A stretch of DNA of 64,000 nt from Nymphaea colorata (taxonomy: Eukaryota; Streptophyta; Magnoliopsida; Nymphaeales; Nymphaeaceae), in assembly GCF_008831285.2 (NCBI RefSeq), contig NC_045141.1, forward strand, positions 23,834,742 through 23,898,741. The letters are read 5' to 3'. The notes beneath the pieces were generated by a model. That model had not been told where the DNA came from and did not search any database. It was given only the letters and a program-made list of their open reading frames with translations. Below, in pieces: positions 1-13,300 of the stretch (position 1 is its first letter; the number at the start of each line of letters is the position of its first letter). The position numbers and the translations under genes are program-made.

Positions 1-3000
1 TTTATGCTGCTGAAACAGAGACAGAAATATAGAAATTGAAGCACTATGGGAGCATCACATCTAAACATAAAAAACATGTTTGATCTTATGGGAGGAAGCT
101 TCAAATCTCTTGTTGGGCGAAATAATACTCAAGTCAATTTCGCTTGATTTTTCGATGTGAAAGAACATCAAACCGTATGTAATCCATTTTCATGTTAGCA
201 AATTTGCTTTGGTGCTTGTAGAAAGAAGTGTAAGATTGCACAAAATTCCATCTTGGTGCTCCGGTACTCGAAAATATGAAACGATGTAAACCTCCTTCAC
301 CGCCATACAATTTGTGACTTGTTGGTACTATATACATAGTGTTCCCATTTAATATTTAAACAAGAGCTAAATGTTTGATGGGATACAAATTCATATTGCA
401 TAAAGGGTCCATGTAATATTGTAAATGATCGTTATGTAGATAGATCTATGGGCGGCATCTAAAGTTATTTTTCCAAAGTCAAAGCACAAGTTGCAATTCA
501 TCTTTTGAAAAATGTAAGCTGACAAATGTTACTCTATGACATTAATTAAGTTAAAACTTAGAGAACTCATAAATAATCTTCAGAGCTGTCTTGTTTACTT
601 ATTGTGTGTGTAGAACATGGTCCCCCATACAAAATCTTAGAACAATTTTTAGGCATGTACATATACAAGCAATTCATGTACGTGAAATATATTTATTGAC
701 ATGTTCAGTATAAGCCAAATTAACACAAGTTAATACGCATGTTTGGGTCTAAGTGAACACCCCCCAAGATCTGTTGACGCATGACTTTGAACAAACATAA
801 AGAAACACACTGAAAAAAATTAAACATTTTGGTTGGTGGTTTGCTATTAGGTGAGAAGACACGGATGGTGGCCACTTCGTTGCATGGGCTACCACTTTCG
901 ATTTTTTTTTTTCTTTGATTTTGGAAAAACTTGATCACGGACCCGTGCAATGCTTTCTATGATTTGAATGTGACCTTCCAAAATGGTAAATAAGAAGTGG
1001 TGAAACAACAATTATACCGTATTATGAAACAAAACACCACGGTGGTTGACTTGCCTCCCACTCATTGCCACCATTCCCAACCAAATTAATCATTCCATTT
1101 CCGCTCACACTCTCTCTTTTTACTTATAATTCACATTCCATTAGTTTGCTCTTAGTCACATTATCAATAGCAATATTAGTGTTATCATTGCAACTTATCT
1201 AAATGATGTTGAGATGTGAGGACGCCATATTTGTGGACATCATCATGGTTTCTTCTTATCTCGTTAAGACGTCATAATTTCCCCATCTCAACAAAAACGA
1301 TCTTAGCTCTTCCAAAGTGGAGTTTGTGTAACAAAATATTATAAACAATGCAGCAGGGAAAGAAGGTTCGCATTTAAAGAAGGGTTGACAAAAACTTGAA
1401 TCCTCATCGATCTCGTCTTTTTTTCTGAACACACACAAACTTTATAAGATGCCAACGTTGCGTATCGTGTTTGTTTGATGTGCGAAGATTTGATAAACTA
1501 GTGATTGAAACTAGGAAAGGACGGACGTTACATGCATATGTTACTTGAAAATAAAATAAGATAAGGACCGTGTGACCTGCGCTTGGAGACTGTGACTGTG
1601 TTTGTCTGGATATCACTGAGAATGGCTTTCTCAAGTCATGAGAAATAATGATCGGTATTGATGTCACATGATGGTTACAGCACATGGGAATTTAGCCTTC
1701 TTGTCTATGTTTGAAGGAAATGGCCGAACAGGAAAAGACTTCAGGACCCTGTGAGGAAATCAAATCTTCCAGAAAGTTGTGTTTCTGAGACGTCGGGTAG
1801 GTCTATCCTAGATGGGGCCTCCATGCAGGAGGAGTTGTACTAGTATAGTATTCATCCTCAGCAGGAACACCATAAGTTCTGAATCTTGCAGAAGGACAAC
1901 TCCCAGCTGAACATCCACCTGCGAATTCCACCATCTAATCCAGAGTACTGAATATAAGTACGTCAGCTATAGTAGTTTGATGACAGCCATTGAACATGAG
2001 AGGGAGATGACAATGACGATGGATTGTCACCGGAAAATTATTGCCGCCTATCCAGGGAGGGGCCATCCCTACACACCCATCTTTACCCACTCTAAACTTG
2101 GAGAGGGTGAAAACCAGAGTGTGATAGGCCTCGAACGCCCTGATGACACCAGAATTTAATAGCCATAAATGCTTTCATATCTATTCTTTCTGCATGTATT
2201 TCACATCCAAAACGCTGGATTCCACATAGAATTTGGCTAGTGGGTCCATCTTTCTCTCTCATATATTTCACACGCTTCGGCTATTGTATCTCATTGACTT
2301 GTAGAGTGGGACAACTGAAGACGGCTATCTCTGGTGTCGATCTCCTCATTCAATATCATAGTTGTGAATTGAAGGAAAGGAAGGGAGAAGATTGAACAAT
2401 TGTCAATTTACAACGAAATCGAAATATCGACACGTTCGTTTAGATGATAATCTTGTTGTATGTCACCGGCCTTGAAATCTAAATGGTCTGAAGATTCTTT
2501 TTGTAGCACTCGCCGAGGAATAGCTCCGGCAGGGGCCACCGAACGATGACGCAAATCTAATAGGTGGCGTCAATACGTGTGATCCTTTTGCTTTACTTCT
2601 GTTCGAAATACCAGGTTCTCTGTTATCTGCCATTAAACCAAAGCGGTCCCCGTTACTTTTTATCTAAACGGCGTAGCAAAATGAAAGGCGGAGGATCGGC
2701 CGTTAAAAGGGGAGGGGGATGGACGGTCCCCAGTTCTCCGGCGACGTAGGGACCGGCGCTGGCGTACAGAACGGGAATGAAACGTGGAAAGGAGAGCAAA
2801 AAAAAAAAGCAGAAAGGCGATGGGGAAGGGAGAGGCGGACCCCACTGCCCTAACCTGTCACCAAAAACTGCACGGAAGAAAGAAAAGTGGGTCCCAGGGT
2901 ATCACCAACTATTGGTAGTGAACGGTGATTGGCCCAACGGGGTTGAGGAAAAACGGGGCCCACTCACTGGTTGGCCGACAACCTTCTGGCACACAGGTTG

Positions 3001-6000
3001 CGAGCCTAATGATCGGACCAAGCCCACGCCGGACCGAGCCGCCACGCCTAGTGCTTCCACAATCATTGTCTAAGGGAGGGGACTGCCGGCCGTGGGTCTT
3101 GTCTCTCTCTCTTTCTCTCACTTATATTTTAGAAAAATAACTTGGCATTAGGTATCCTAAAGCTGAAAGAACCCGAAGTTGAAGACAAATATAGTTCAAA
3201 AATAGAGTGTTTCTATCGTGTTAAAACAACTACGTTGCTGTAGTTATATTTCGCCTTGAACTTCTGCAACTTCCAAGTTATGAGATCGTTTTCTTTTTGC
3301 GAATGTTATGAGATCGAACGTTTCATAATTGTTTTTCCACTCGAAGGTTGTGACTGTACTTGAAGCGCCTTGCTGCTGGAATCCTGCAGCAAACGCTTCC
3401 TCTTCTTTTGGGATCTTGATCATTCGAGATTTCGTTAGGAGAGGAGTCGTTTTCTCTAAATGCCACATGCTTGATTCTGGCATCAGCCACGGCATATGAG
3501 AGAGAGGAAAGATAGATTTTCATCAATTTCGTTCATGGGAAAAATGAAGCAAAGCCAAAAAGGGATGACCACGCGGAGTCCTTTTTTCAGATTGGATGGA
3601 ATGAGTCACACCCAGTTAACGAAAACAGATGAAGTTTTTCAGGTTTTCTTTTTGGATCCGAACGGAACGAGAAGGGAACGTCCTACTAGCCAAAATGTTT
3701 CCGTCATGCAACGATTGAATGATATATATATACTTTCTACATCACATATGAGAACAATGATTCACTTGAGAAGAATCCATTATTTACCAGATTAGTAGTA
3801 AATGATGTCCATAAACATGAGAGCTTAATTACTGCCTTCTGTCACAATTCGCGACCTTCTTGGTTGCGTAAATAAAATAAACCTTGATGGCTGTAATTAT
3901 ACAAAAAGATGCTTGAGTGAGTTTTTTACAGCGCCGCCACCACCACCAAGCAGGACCTCCTTCTTCACGAGCGTCCTGAGCTTAACTGAAGGACAGCATA
4001 GCAGAAAGGAATTTGCTGCACTCCCGATCGGGTAAATATGCCAAATGGTAGAGCTTTTCCTTCACTATGGCCTTTCTTTTTCTTCCCTTGCCTGCCCAAT
4101 CCTTCGTGGAGGGAGATGTCGGGGCGTGGGAGCTAGTAAGGAAAGGGTGAGCATCGTCTCCCACTGCCCCGACGGAGCAGGTGGCCTATGAACGACCGTT
4201 CGGATTCATATTGGTGCATGCGACACCATTGGTTCTTGTTGCAGAGTGGCAGGAGAGAAGATGAAGGGGTCACACATCCTTGGGCTTCGGTTCTTAGCAG
4301 CTTTTGTACTTCTGTTTTTTTTTTTTTTCCTTAATGTTGGTGGAAGCTGTAAAGAAGAGTTTATTGCAACAGTGTTTCATCCTCTTGCAATTGTTTCTGA
4401 GTACAAGTAGTATGGTGCACAGTAGTTCATTCCAATCAAGAAGCAACTAACCATAAACAACAAATCTTTAATAGTTTATATATTCCCGAAATGAACTTGG
4501 ATGGCAGACACCCTGAATCAGTTATTCATGATTTCCTACCTTCTGTAACTGATCTGTATTGTTATCCCCTCAAAGGAAAATTTACTATGCATGCTTGTTT
4601 TTTCAAGCGCGGCCTAAGGCTGATTATGTAGATGTGGAGAACTACACAAAAATAAAACTACTTACAACCCTGATTTAAACGATATAAAAGAGGGTAAGAA
4701 GAAATTAGTATTAATTTTTGTTGAGATAGAGAACAAATTGCACACAAGAAAACAGGAATATGATTGGTAATATAATGCATTTATACCATTAATTATGTCT
4801 TCTTGGAGAAATTTCTTCTAACTCAATGGAAATTCAATTGGTTTTCCTCTCATTTCCTTCCTGGACTTGCATGAAATTAGGTATAGAGAAATTTTACACA
4901 TTTGCATGTGGTCCTAGGTCCGCGCTTTTTGGAAGCAAAAATTCCTTCCCAGTCCAAGTACCTTTGAGTTAGTACTCCTTCCAACTCACGAAGCATTTGT
5001 GAGAGGCTGATGCGCATGCAAATGATGATGAAAGAATAAATTTGTTTGAGTTGCCCAAGCATTTATCATTATTCTTTTGTTACTGTATTTATTGTTAGCA
5101 AATAAAAAATTTCATCCTCTGAAAGGCAGCACGCTCACTCGGGAAAAAACTATATAGTTAGGAACATGTTATCAATGCTTTGACAATAATGTAGTGCAAT
5201 CAAGTTGAAAGTCAACAGGACAATGTGGATGGGACATGACACTGAATGGCGATACCACAACCTTGAGGTTTATATATATTCAATGAACTTGCGTTTAAAC
5301 AAACAGCATTCCACTAAGATTTGTAATACAAAAAAAAAAAAAAAACCAGGTTACATATAGGAGTTATCAGTTATGTACACCCAAATGATCTATGTGATGT
5401 ACCTCCTTGAAGTTTTGCCTCATAAGAAATAGCAATGGTAACTAAAAGATAACAACGATGGTAAAAGAAGAGTTCACCAACAGATTGTTACTTGTTAGGT
5501 GCAGCTCGGACCCAGCCTCCATGCTAAAGGAAAAGGGAAGAAAAGGAAAAAAGAATGAAAGCTGGGCGCTTTTGTTTCATTACGTCACTACCTAAAAGAA
5601 GTTCGACATGGCCTCTCTGCTATTCCTCTGTGCATTCTTTTTCTCCCTCCACCCCCACCTCTCCCATTATTTTTGCACTTATCGATTACCCACATTCCTT
5701 TTTCCAAGAGAGAGACAGAGAGAGAGGCTGGCTGGCGCCTATATTTTTGGCCCCCATGATCCGGTAAAAGCCTGAGAGAAGCGATCGAAGACGTGAGCTT
5801 CAGTTTGTCTGTGCCTTTGTTGCTGTTCCTCAGGGCGGTGTGCCGCCGCTCAGTCTCTGTCTCCGTCTTGTTGGTGCTGCTGCAGCTGGTGCCAGTCGCT
5901 GCTCTCTTTCTCTCTCCTGTTCATGCCTCCCCATCTCAATACTTTCCCTGCAATTCAGCTCCAATAGGAATAATTAACGCGCGTGAAAATCCCTCCATCA

Positions 6001-6520
6001 ACTACCACCTTAACTTTCATTTTGTTCTTCCTGCTCTCTCTCTCCCTCTTCTCTCTTTCAACAAGAAAGTACAGTGGTGCTGATCAGATCGAATTCCAAG
6101 GCTAACTGCCTCTCTTTCAGTCTTTTTGTTCTCCTACTATGTTCCTGGGCAGCTGCTGATACCACCACCACGGATTTTTCCTTGAGGTGCAGGAGTTTCT
6201 CATCGGCTTCCCCATCATCCATTCGATCCAAAGATTTGGAGGGGCTGGAGAGAGGAAAAGGAAGCCTTCTCGCATCGGTTTGTATTCCTGTTTTCGTCTC
6301 CAAATTAATGCTTCGTTATTTTCTTTGCCTGCAATCAATTCCTTCTTGTAACATCACGTCCTGGTATCCGTAGAAAGATATTCGTTTTGGTTCTGCGTTT
6401 TTCTTTAGCTCTTGTCATCGCATTGCCAACTACCGTTTTCTTTGTTTCCGTATTGCACTTTTTTTTTTGTTTGGTGTAGAACAGATCGATCGATGGTCTT
6501 CATGTCATTCAGTTAACTTC

Positions 6521-6665
6521 AGCTTATCTTTGTATGAAGAATGACCATAACAATGTCTTCGACTTTGTAAAAAAGATGTGATCACCAACTCTAGCTTATT
6601 TCTGTATGAAGAATGACGATAACAATGTGGTCGACTTTGTAAAATGAAGATGTGATCACCAACAC
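6521..6665. repeat. Two-copy 72-bp tandem repeat
   Basis: Two adjacent units begin AGCTTATYTSTGTATGAAGA at 6521 and at 6593 and share their order throughout: a GAATGACSATAACAATGT core, then CGACTTTGTAAAA, then GATGTGATCACCAAC. They differ at a few bases, so the duplication is not brand new. No coding role is visible. Confidence 0.85.
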
Positions 6666-8344
6666 AATTTATAGTGACTAACCTGATTTCAACCATAGGG
6701 AACGGTAAAATTCCAACAGAGAAAAATGATGGCAATTACGACCGATTGATAGTCGTGTATGGATCATACTGTACTAAAATCATAGAACCGCAACTTGTAC
6801 AAACAGTCTTGCGAAATTGTTATTCATTCACAAGCAGAACCACATCTGCTTGCGTTCTTTATCTTCCTACATACCTGCATTCAATAATCATGATGAAACT
6901 ATCATTTTAGGACAATTATATATGCCCATAAATCGATAAATACGATAAATGATTCGTTGGTGCTATGGGATGCAAGAAATAGGAGAAGCTACCTAGATAG
7001 AATATTCAACTATACGAGCCCAGCTTTTTCAATATGGGTAGGAGATCATACTATCCCAGCATAAAGGCCTCGGTTCAAAATGCGGGTTATCCACAACACG
7101 CCTATTATATAAAACAAATCTTCTGTAAATTTACTTGCATTGTTGTTAATAGACAATTAATTATTATTTTCCTTAGGAGTTTAATATTTCAGTTGCGAAG
7201 GCCATTATGCATTCTGCATCTGGAAAAAAGAAGTTTGAATATGACCCATAAGGACTGTTCTTTAAGTTGGTAATGTCAATGTGTTCGCCAACGAAGCTAA
7301 AGTTATGTCCTATACATTTTTTCACAGGGTTTGTTGATGATCAAGACAAAACGAATTATAACTAAGCAATTAGCCTTCACCTGCAGCTTGATATTGCCCT
7401 TCTGTCTGACTATTGTAAACTTAGTTGGTTGATATAGTAGTAGCACGGTTAGCAACGCTATATACTTTCTTTTCTGAACACTTTCTTCAAAACTTTGCCA
7501 TACACCAGGCACTTATCAGACAGTAAAATATTTTTCTTACCGCAAGTAAATCTGAAGGTTCCTCCTTGAGATTAGGCACTACAACACCTTTTCATCTCCC
7601 AAGAGGAGTTTCTTTACCTCTTGCTTCCAAATGTACAACTGCATCAGCTCGATCTATTCTATTTCTCTCTAAGCTTTTCATTCCAACAAGATTCATCTGT
7701 CGACATCTACTTGATCCTTGTGGGATAATGGATGATTTCCATATCTTTCACACTTGGTCACTTTGAGGAACTAATGGGAAGGAATCGTGAAGACTAAATG
7801 GTTACATATAAGACGACAGATAAATCTCACATGGGATATTCCTTGAACCGGATGTGTGACATCAACGGTTAAAGTTCAGCAGAAAAGCAAGCTTATCGGT
7901 TCAAGCAAGTGATATGTAATCATAGTTGAAACTTCTTCGTTGATACTTAGAAGAACGAGAGCCATTAGGGTCGGGGTTTTCAACTGCGCTCCTTTCGCAG
8001 GCAAGAAATTTGACGCATACGAGCCACAAGCATATAGAGATTGAAGGCATGGTAAAGAATATGCCGAGTACTATCTATCGTGATTCGTGATAATAAGACT
8101 AGTCATACCCTAGAAAAGGTCATATTACAAGTACTACCTATTCTGATCACGACACTATACCCTAGAAGGGTCATATTACAAAATTATAAATTTGAAGCAA
8201 CTGAATCTTTTGACCCATTGTCACTAAAAAAAATCAGAATTATATCTATAGTTTTTAATTTATTTTTTTCACAAGGTTAAACTAAATCCAAACGTACATA
8301 CACCAACTTAAATAGGCCCTCACAAAGAAAAGATGACACGCGCC

Positions 8345-8364
8345 CACACACACACACACACACA
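8345..8364. repeat. CA dinucleotide microsatellite
   Basis: About ten CA units lie roughly 300 bases upstream of the NAC start codon. It is a simple sequence repeat with no further structure. Confidence 0.9.
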
Positions 8365-8549
8365 TGTTATAGGTCTCAGATTATTCCGTCAAGTTCTAGA
8401 GGATCCCGAATATGACAGGCGCTTGTATAAGAAGCCTGATGATTGCCTGAAAATAAAATCAAATGTACCCTAGCAAGTGTTGCGTTACTTATATTGCTTT
8501 GCGTCATAGGATTTGCAATTTGTGTACTTGGTGCTATCATTACTAGCTT

Positions 8550-8561
8550 CTATATATACAT
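8550..8561 (+). promoter_or_regulatory. Probable TATA box of the NAC gene
   Basis: The string CTATATATACAT lies about 100 bases upstream of the chosen ATG at 8656, a normal plant TATA-to-start distance if the leader is short. A competing reading is that a leader intron ends at TTGCAG near 8628, just before the start codon. In that case this motif would be intronic and the promoter further upstream. Confidence 0.4.
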
Positions 8562-8655
8562 ACACATGCACACGCACAGATAAATTATGATACGTTCTTT
8601 AACAAATTCAAAGTTTATGCACATTGCAGGCAGGTATCCCGAACTTCTGTTGAAT

Positions 8656-10236
8656 ATGAATTCCTCCTCACGTGTTCCACCAGGCTTCCGGTTCCACCCC
8701 ACGGACGAGGAACTTGTTGATTACTATCTGCGAAAGAAAGTTTCTTCCAAAAGGATAGATCTCGATGTTATCAAGGACGTTGATCTTTACAAAATTGAGC
8801 CATGGGACCTTCAAGGTTTTTAGTGAACACCAATCTCTCCAAGAAATTAAATAAACAATTGATAGCTCAAATTAGCTGATCACTCATGACTTATTTCATT
8901 CATCTATATATGTGTATGTATATTGACCATGTTTCTGGATGAATTTGAACAGAACAATGTAGGATTGGGACGGAGGAGCAGAGTGAATGGTACTTCTTTA
9001 GCCACAAGGACAAGAAGTATCCAACTGGAACACGGACAAATAGGTCTACGGCAGCTGGATTTTGGAAGGCAACTGGAAGGGATAAGGCCATATACTCCAA
9101 GCATAAGTTGGTTGGCATGAGGAAAACGCTGGTCTTTTACAAGGGCCGAGCACCCAATGGGCTGAAATCTGACTGGATCATGCATGAATACAGGCTCCAG
9201 ACGAATGAACATGCTCCACCACTGGCAAGTATTAACTATTAAGATATACATCCTTTAATTAGGAAGCATTCATTTTGGATCTTTCAAGAATGAAAAAATT
9301 CATACGAGTACATGTGATTCCTTTGCTCATGCTTGAATGTGATTCAGTAAGTGCTTAACAAGTCACACACTTGCATGCGGTATGCGATTCAACTACTGAA
9401 ATTTGAATGTGATCAAGCAAATGAATGAAAAAAAGATGCTACTCAAGGATCAAATGAATCTCATGTTATGTGATTGAATCCGGGTGCTGTATTTGCATAT
9501 TTTTCTTAGGAGGAAGCTAATGTGTCGCGCATTTACATACTGTAATATTGTGCCAAAGTGCAAAATGATTCAAAGCATATTGCATAACTGAAAATGAAGC
9601 CATTGCCATGCCCATTTTCGATCGCAGGAAGAGGGGTGGGTGGTCTGCAGGGTGTTCAAGAAAAGGATAACCATGCTAAGGAGACCAATCGATCAAGGGT
9701 ACTCTCCATGTTGGTATGATCATGATCAAGTCTCCTTCAACCATGATCTTGATTCAAGTCCAAAAAGGATATTCCAACCTGAAATTCCCTACCAGCATCC
9801 GTTTGCATTCAAGCAAGAACTGGATAACCATCTTCAACTCCCTCAGCTGGAGAGCCCCAAACTGCCAGACTCAGGACGATGCAGTACTAGTGGTGTAGCC
9901 TTTGCCTTTGAGATGAGCCGTGGATCAAGTCTCTTTCACCCGCACATGGTTTCCTCATTCTCACATGATGAACACCGACAACAATCTCAAATGAACTTGC
10001 TGCTTGCCAATAATTCAAGCCAATCTGATCAGGTGACAGACTGGAGGGTGCTTGACAAATTTGTGGCTGCTCAGCTTAGCCCTGAGGACAACATGCCTAA
10101 GGAGACCAGCTTCTCTAACCCGGCAGGGCTTCTTGTTCCTGATGTAAATTATGTTCAGCAAGAACATGACCAGAACTTGATTCCTGACCGTCCTCTGCCC
10201 AGTACCTCAAGCTGCCAAGTGGAACTGTGGAAGTAA
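8656..10236 (+). CDS. NAC transcription factor, VND4/5/6 type (vessel differentiation)
   Basis: Three exons: 8656-8815, 8953-9224 and 9628-10236, giving 346 residues. The first holds NAC subdomains A and B ([19 protein letters not shown]), the second C, D and part of E ([20 protein letters not shown], then [26 protein letters not shown]), and the third starts with [12 protein letters not shown]. The C-terminal part carries marks of the VND group: [10 protein letters not shown] at about 213-222, [16 protein letters not shown] at about 279-294, and an end in [13 protein letters not shown] proteins are nuclear activators that switch on secondary-wall and programmed-death genes in xylem vessel cells, so that role is inferred. 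I chose the ATG at 8656 because [11 protein letters not shown] matches the family start; in-frame ATGs at 8587 and 8617 would add an atypical leader. Intron 1 is GT-AG. Intron 2 must use a GC donor (CTG/GCAAGT at 9225) to keep frame. Which VND paralogue it is remains open. Confidence 0.95.
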
Positions 10237-10346
10237 ATATGCAATTGGAGCTAGACATCCAATACAATGCTACTGACAAGAAATAACCAATCTACTACAT
10301 ACCCAAGAAAAGTTTACTTTGTATGTTGTAAGATGCGTATACGAAA

Positions 10347-10352
10347 AATAAA
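10347..10352 (+). terminator. Polyadenylation signal of the NAC gene
   Basis: AATAAA lies 111 bases after the NAC stop codon, the usual range for a plant near-upstream poly(A) element. Other weaker A-rich signals nearby could serve too. Confidence 0.5.
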
Positions 10353-13300
10353 GCTGAAGTGCGAGGAGGGAGAAAAAAGAAAAAGACAAAAAAGAAATAC
10401 ATGAAGGCAACCATTAATTTTTCCCATGTAATATTGATACTTGTACCCAATTACATGGGCCTTTTACTCTTAACAAAGATTGCGCGCTAGTGATGCTATC
10501 ATGTGCTTGTCATTGACCGCTTTCTCCTGTTCTTCTTGTTGTTGTCTTCTTTCTATAGAGAGAGAGATAGGCGGAGAGACGGAAGAGAGCAGCCATACCT
10601 GTCTAGGCAGTGATTTTCACAAAAGAACTGCCTTTCTGTATCGAAACTGAAATTTAATGACCACCCAACATATATAGATTTCTAGTTTGGCATTGACCAT
10701 ATTTAACTATTTAACCTTCTAGACTTCTAGTAGTGCTACACTACCCCAAACTTACCAACTTTATTTGTCTCAGGATTTGTTCTTCTCTTTTCATTTTATC
10801 AAACAATCAGCGAAAAGCGCAGTCCTGAACACTTTTGGACATAGTTGTAAAGCCCTTTGGCTGTATTAATCTCTGGCTCTAGCTAGCTGGTGTATCTCGT
10901 AGCAGTTTTTGCAATTGTGTGGCTCATGAGATTCGAACCATGACTGCCCGCACAGCAATCACTCAAACAGTTTTCTTCTATATCTGAACAACTCCAAGGT
11001 CATATACCGACCTGAAGCACTGTGACGCCCTGGAAAGGCATCTGCGACATGGGATGCATCTTCATCCCAATTTGACAATTATTGGGGACCCCTTCACATT
11101 TCACAACCATGGCTGATCCAGATCCATATGGGTCTAAATTCTGCCGCCCATTAGCAAGGAACCGTTACTCGAATGACACCTGGTGGGTTTCAGATCCAAC
11201 TCAATAAAAAATCCCAAGGCAAAATTATGGTCTATGGAATAGGACAAGAGAGACATCTGGAAATGGGTCCAGCTGTGAATGGCTTTGGATCTTATAGAAC
11301 TATCGGACCACCAATCTGGTTGGTCATAGTGTCTCCTTTGTCCCTAGATCTCTTGTACCAACTGGTGAAACCTGCTTCAAATGTACGATGTGAAAAGGCA
11401 GCCACCTAGTGCCAGTTTTACACGCTTGAGTCCTGTGAGTTGCGTTTCTCAAATTAAGATTGAAGCGTGCATGGAAAATATAGTTATATATAATGACCAA
11501 AGAAAGCTCCCATCTAGAATACATGTCAGAGTGTTCAGATATTGCTCACCTAATCTGACTAATTAGATCTATAGACTCAGATTGGTATACAAGAAAAAAC
11601 AAAACCATATCATGTTCGTGAACACTGGGTATCTATCAGATTCTGTAAGAAATTAAAACGTTAGGTGAAACATGATCGATCGTCGGGGTTCAGTACAGAT
11701 CGTCCAATAGAAAAAAGTGAATACCAACAAACGAAGGACGTGAATTAAATGGTGTGGCGTCGAGCCATCTCCTTGGATCCTCTCACGTTCCCTTTGTTCT
11801 CCCGATGCTTTCAGACTGCGACAACGAGGTCGCTGGCCGTGATGCTCTTTTGCCTTCTCAAAGCGACAACCTCTGAAAGCGAAAAGTTCATGGGAAAAGT
11901 GGGGTTGAAAAAGAGATGTTATACAAAAACAAAAACCAACCATTTTTGCTAGGGGAAGTTTCGATACGAAAATTTTCATTTTGCACTATTTTTCACTCGA
12001 TTGCCTCTCCTTGCTCTCTTCTCCTCCTCTATCGCATGTCATTTTAATTTATCGTGTGGTACAAAGATCAGAAGATTCTTTTAATTCAAAACCACAGCAA
12101 AATCCCTGTCCCGACCAGGGCCGGAGCCACATGAAGACACTGCCCACATAAATGACCACAATGTTTCTGATCACGAAGGAGAAAGAAGGAAAGCCATTTA
12201 TATCGAAAGTTACAGCTCACTGAAGTGCTCGTGGCCTTTAATCTCCAGAGATGCCATTTGTGATGTTTGCCTGTGGAGAAGAAGAAAGCCTATAAATGTA
12301 TGTCCATGTGACCCATATCTCTACATGGTTACTACTTACTAACCCTCCCAACAGGCTTGAATGAACTGGGGATATATAAACAGGTGGCATTCATGTTCGA
12401 CATTGTTAACCATACTTCGCTGTCAGTGTCAGGTATATTTTTTAACATGTCGTACACACACGGAAAACTGTGGTTAGGTAAGCTTCTATTAGATTATGCA
12501 AAAAGAAACACATTCCACACATTGAACTCTTTGCCTTTTTCAGGTCCTTGAGTTGAGAGGCAGATATAGTAATTTTTTGTTGAGGGTATCTTAGTTTCAA
12601 AATTTTGACACGATTCAAAATATTATTTTTTAAAATTTTTATATATTTTTTTTGAGAAAAATGAAGGGGGGCCACCAGCCCCACCCCGACTTGAGTTTAA
12701 AATTCTGACATGATGGGTAGGGCTTTCGCTGGCCAACGATGTTGGAAAAGCACTAGATTTGAATGGAAGACCGAGAATCTCGAGTTTCAACATAGTGTAA
12801 GTTTTTCGTGCCAAAATTGGGTTAGATTCATGAAACTATGTTCGTGACTGTTCAACAAATTTGTTCCTATTTTAAGGTAAATTCATAGAACATTCACATT
12901 CTTAATGCCAAACTGCCCCATAAGGTGCCATTATAGGTGAATTACATGTTCATGAGAAACGTTTCTTTTTGAATTCAACTAAAATTGTTCATCAAACCGC
13001 AGCATAATGATGAAAAAGGGATGGTTTTAGTTATATATGTATCGGTCTTTTGATCACATGCACATAGGACATGTACCACTTGTCATGCATCGGGGGTTGC
13101 GCATAGTGTGCACTTGTTAAGTGGACCTGTTTTTCCAGATTTTTGGTTTTTTTTTTGTTTGAAAACTATGGACTATATTACAAAATCACCTTTTAAACTT
13201 ATTTCATTTTACAGATTAATCCAGTTTCTTTTGTTCACTTTAATAAGGCCCCAAGATTCATAATTCCCAAATAATCGTCGGTGGTGAGGGGGCACACATA

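Larger units (their letters stand above)
1..8540. other. Intergenic region, no supported gene
   Basis: I see no reading frame here with family-like sequence. The open frames are short, many lack an ATG, and none joins to a neighbour through plausible splice sites. Around 5640-6060 the + strand is rich in CT tracts like a plant 5' leader, and the frame that follows (6074-6290) reads like a signal peptide, but it has no ATG after the in-frame stop at 6011. Around 2660-3060 the DNA is locally GC-rich without coding signs. The 72-bp tandem repeat at 6521-6665 and the CA repeat near 8345 are listed separately. Confidence 0.6.

Noticed and set aside
5793..6083. Leucine- and serine-rich frame
   Set aside because: It has no ATG start and its content follows from CT-rich DNA.
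6074..6373. Frame that reads like a secreted peptide (hydrophobic start, then AAADTTTTDFS)
   Set aside because: It opens with GTG, has an in-frame stop at 6011 and no ATG between. No downstream exon with a known peptide motif (CLE, RGF, IDA, CEP, EPF) could be found.
10921..10960. GGTTCGAATCTC-like string on the minus strand, as in a tRNA T arm
   Set aside because: No matching acceptor stem, D arm or anticodon arm around it. A similar string near 48230 fails the same test.
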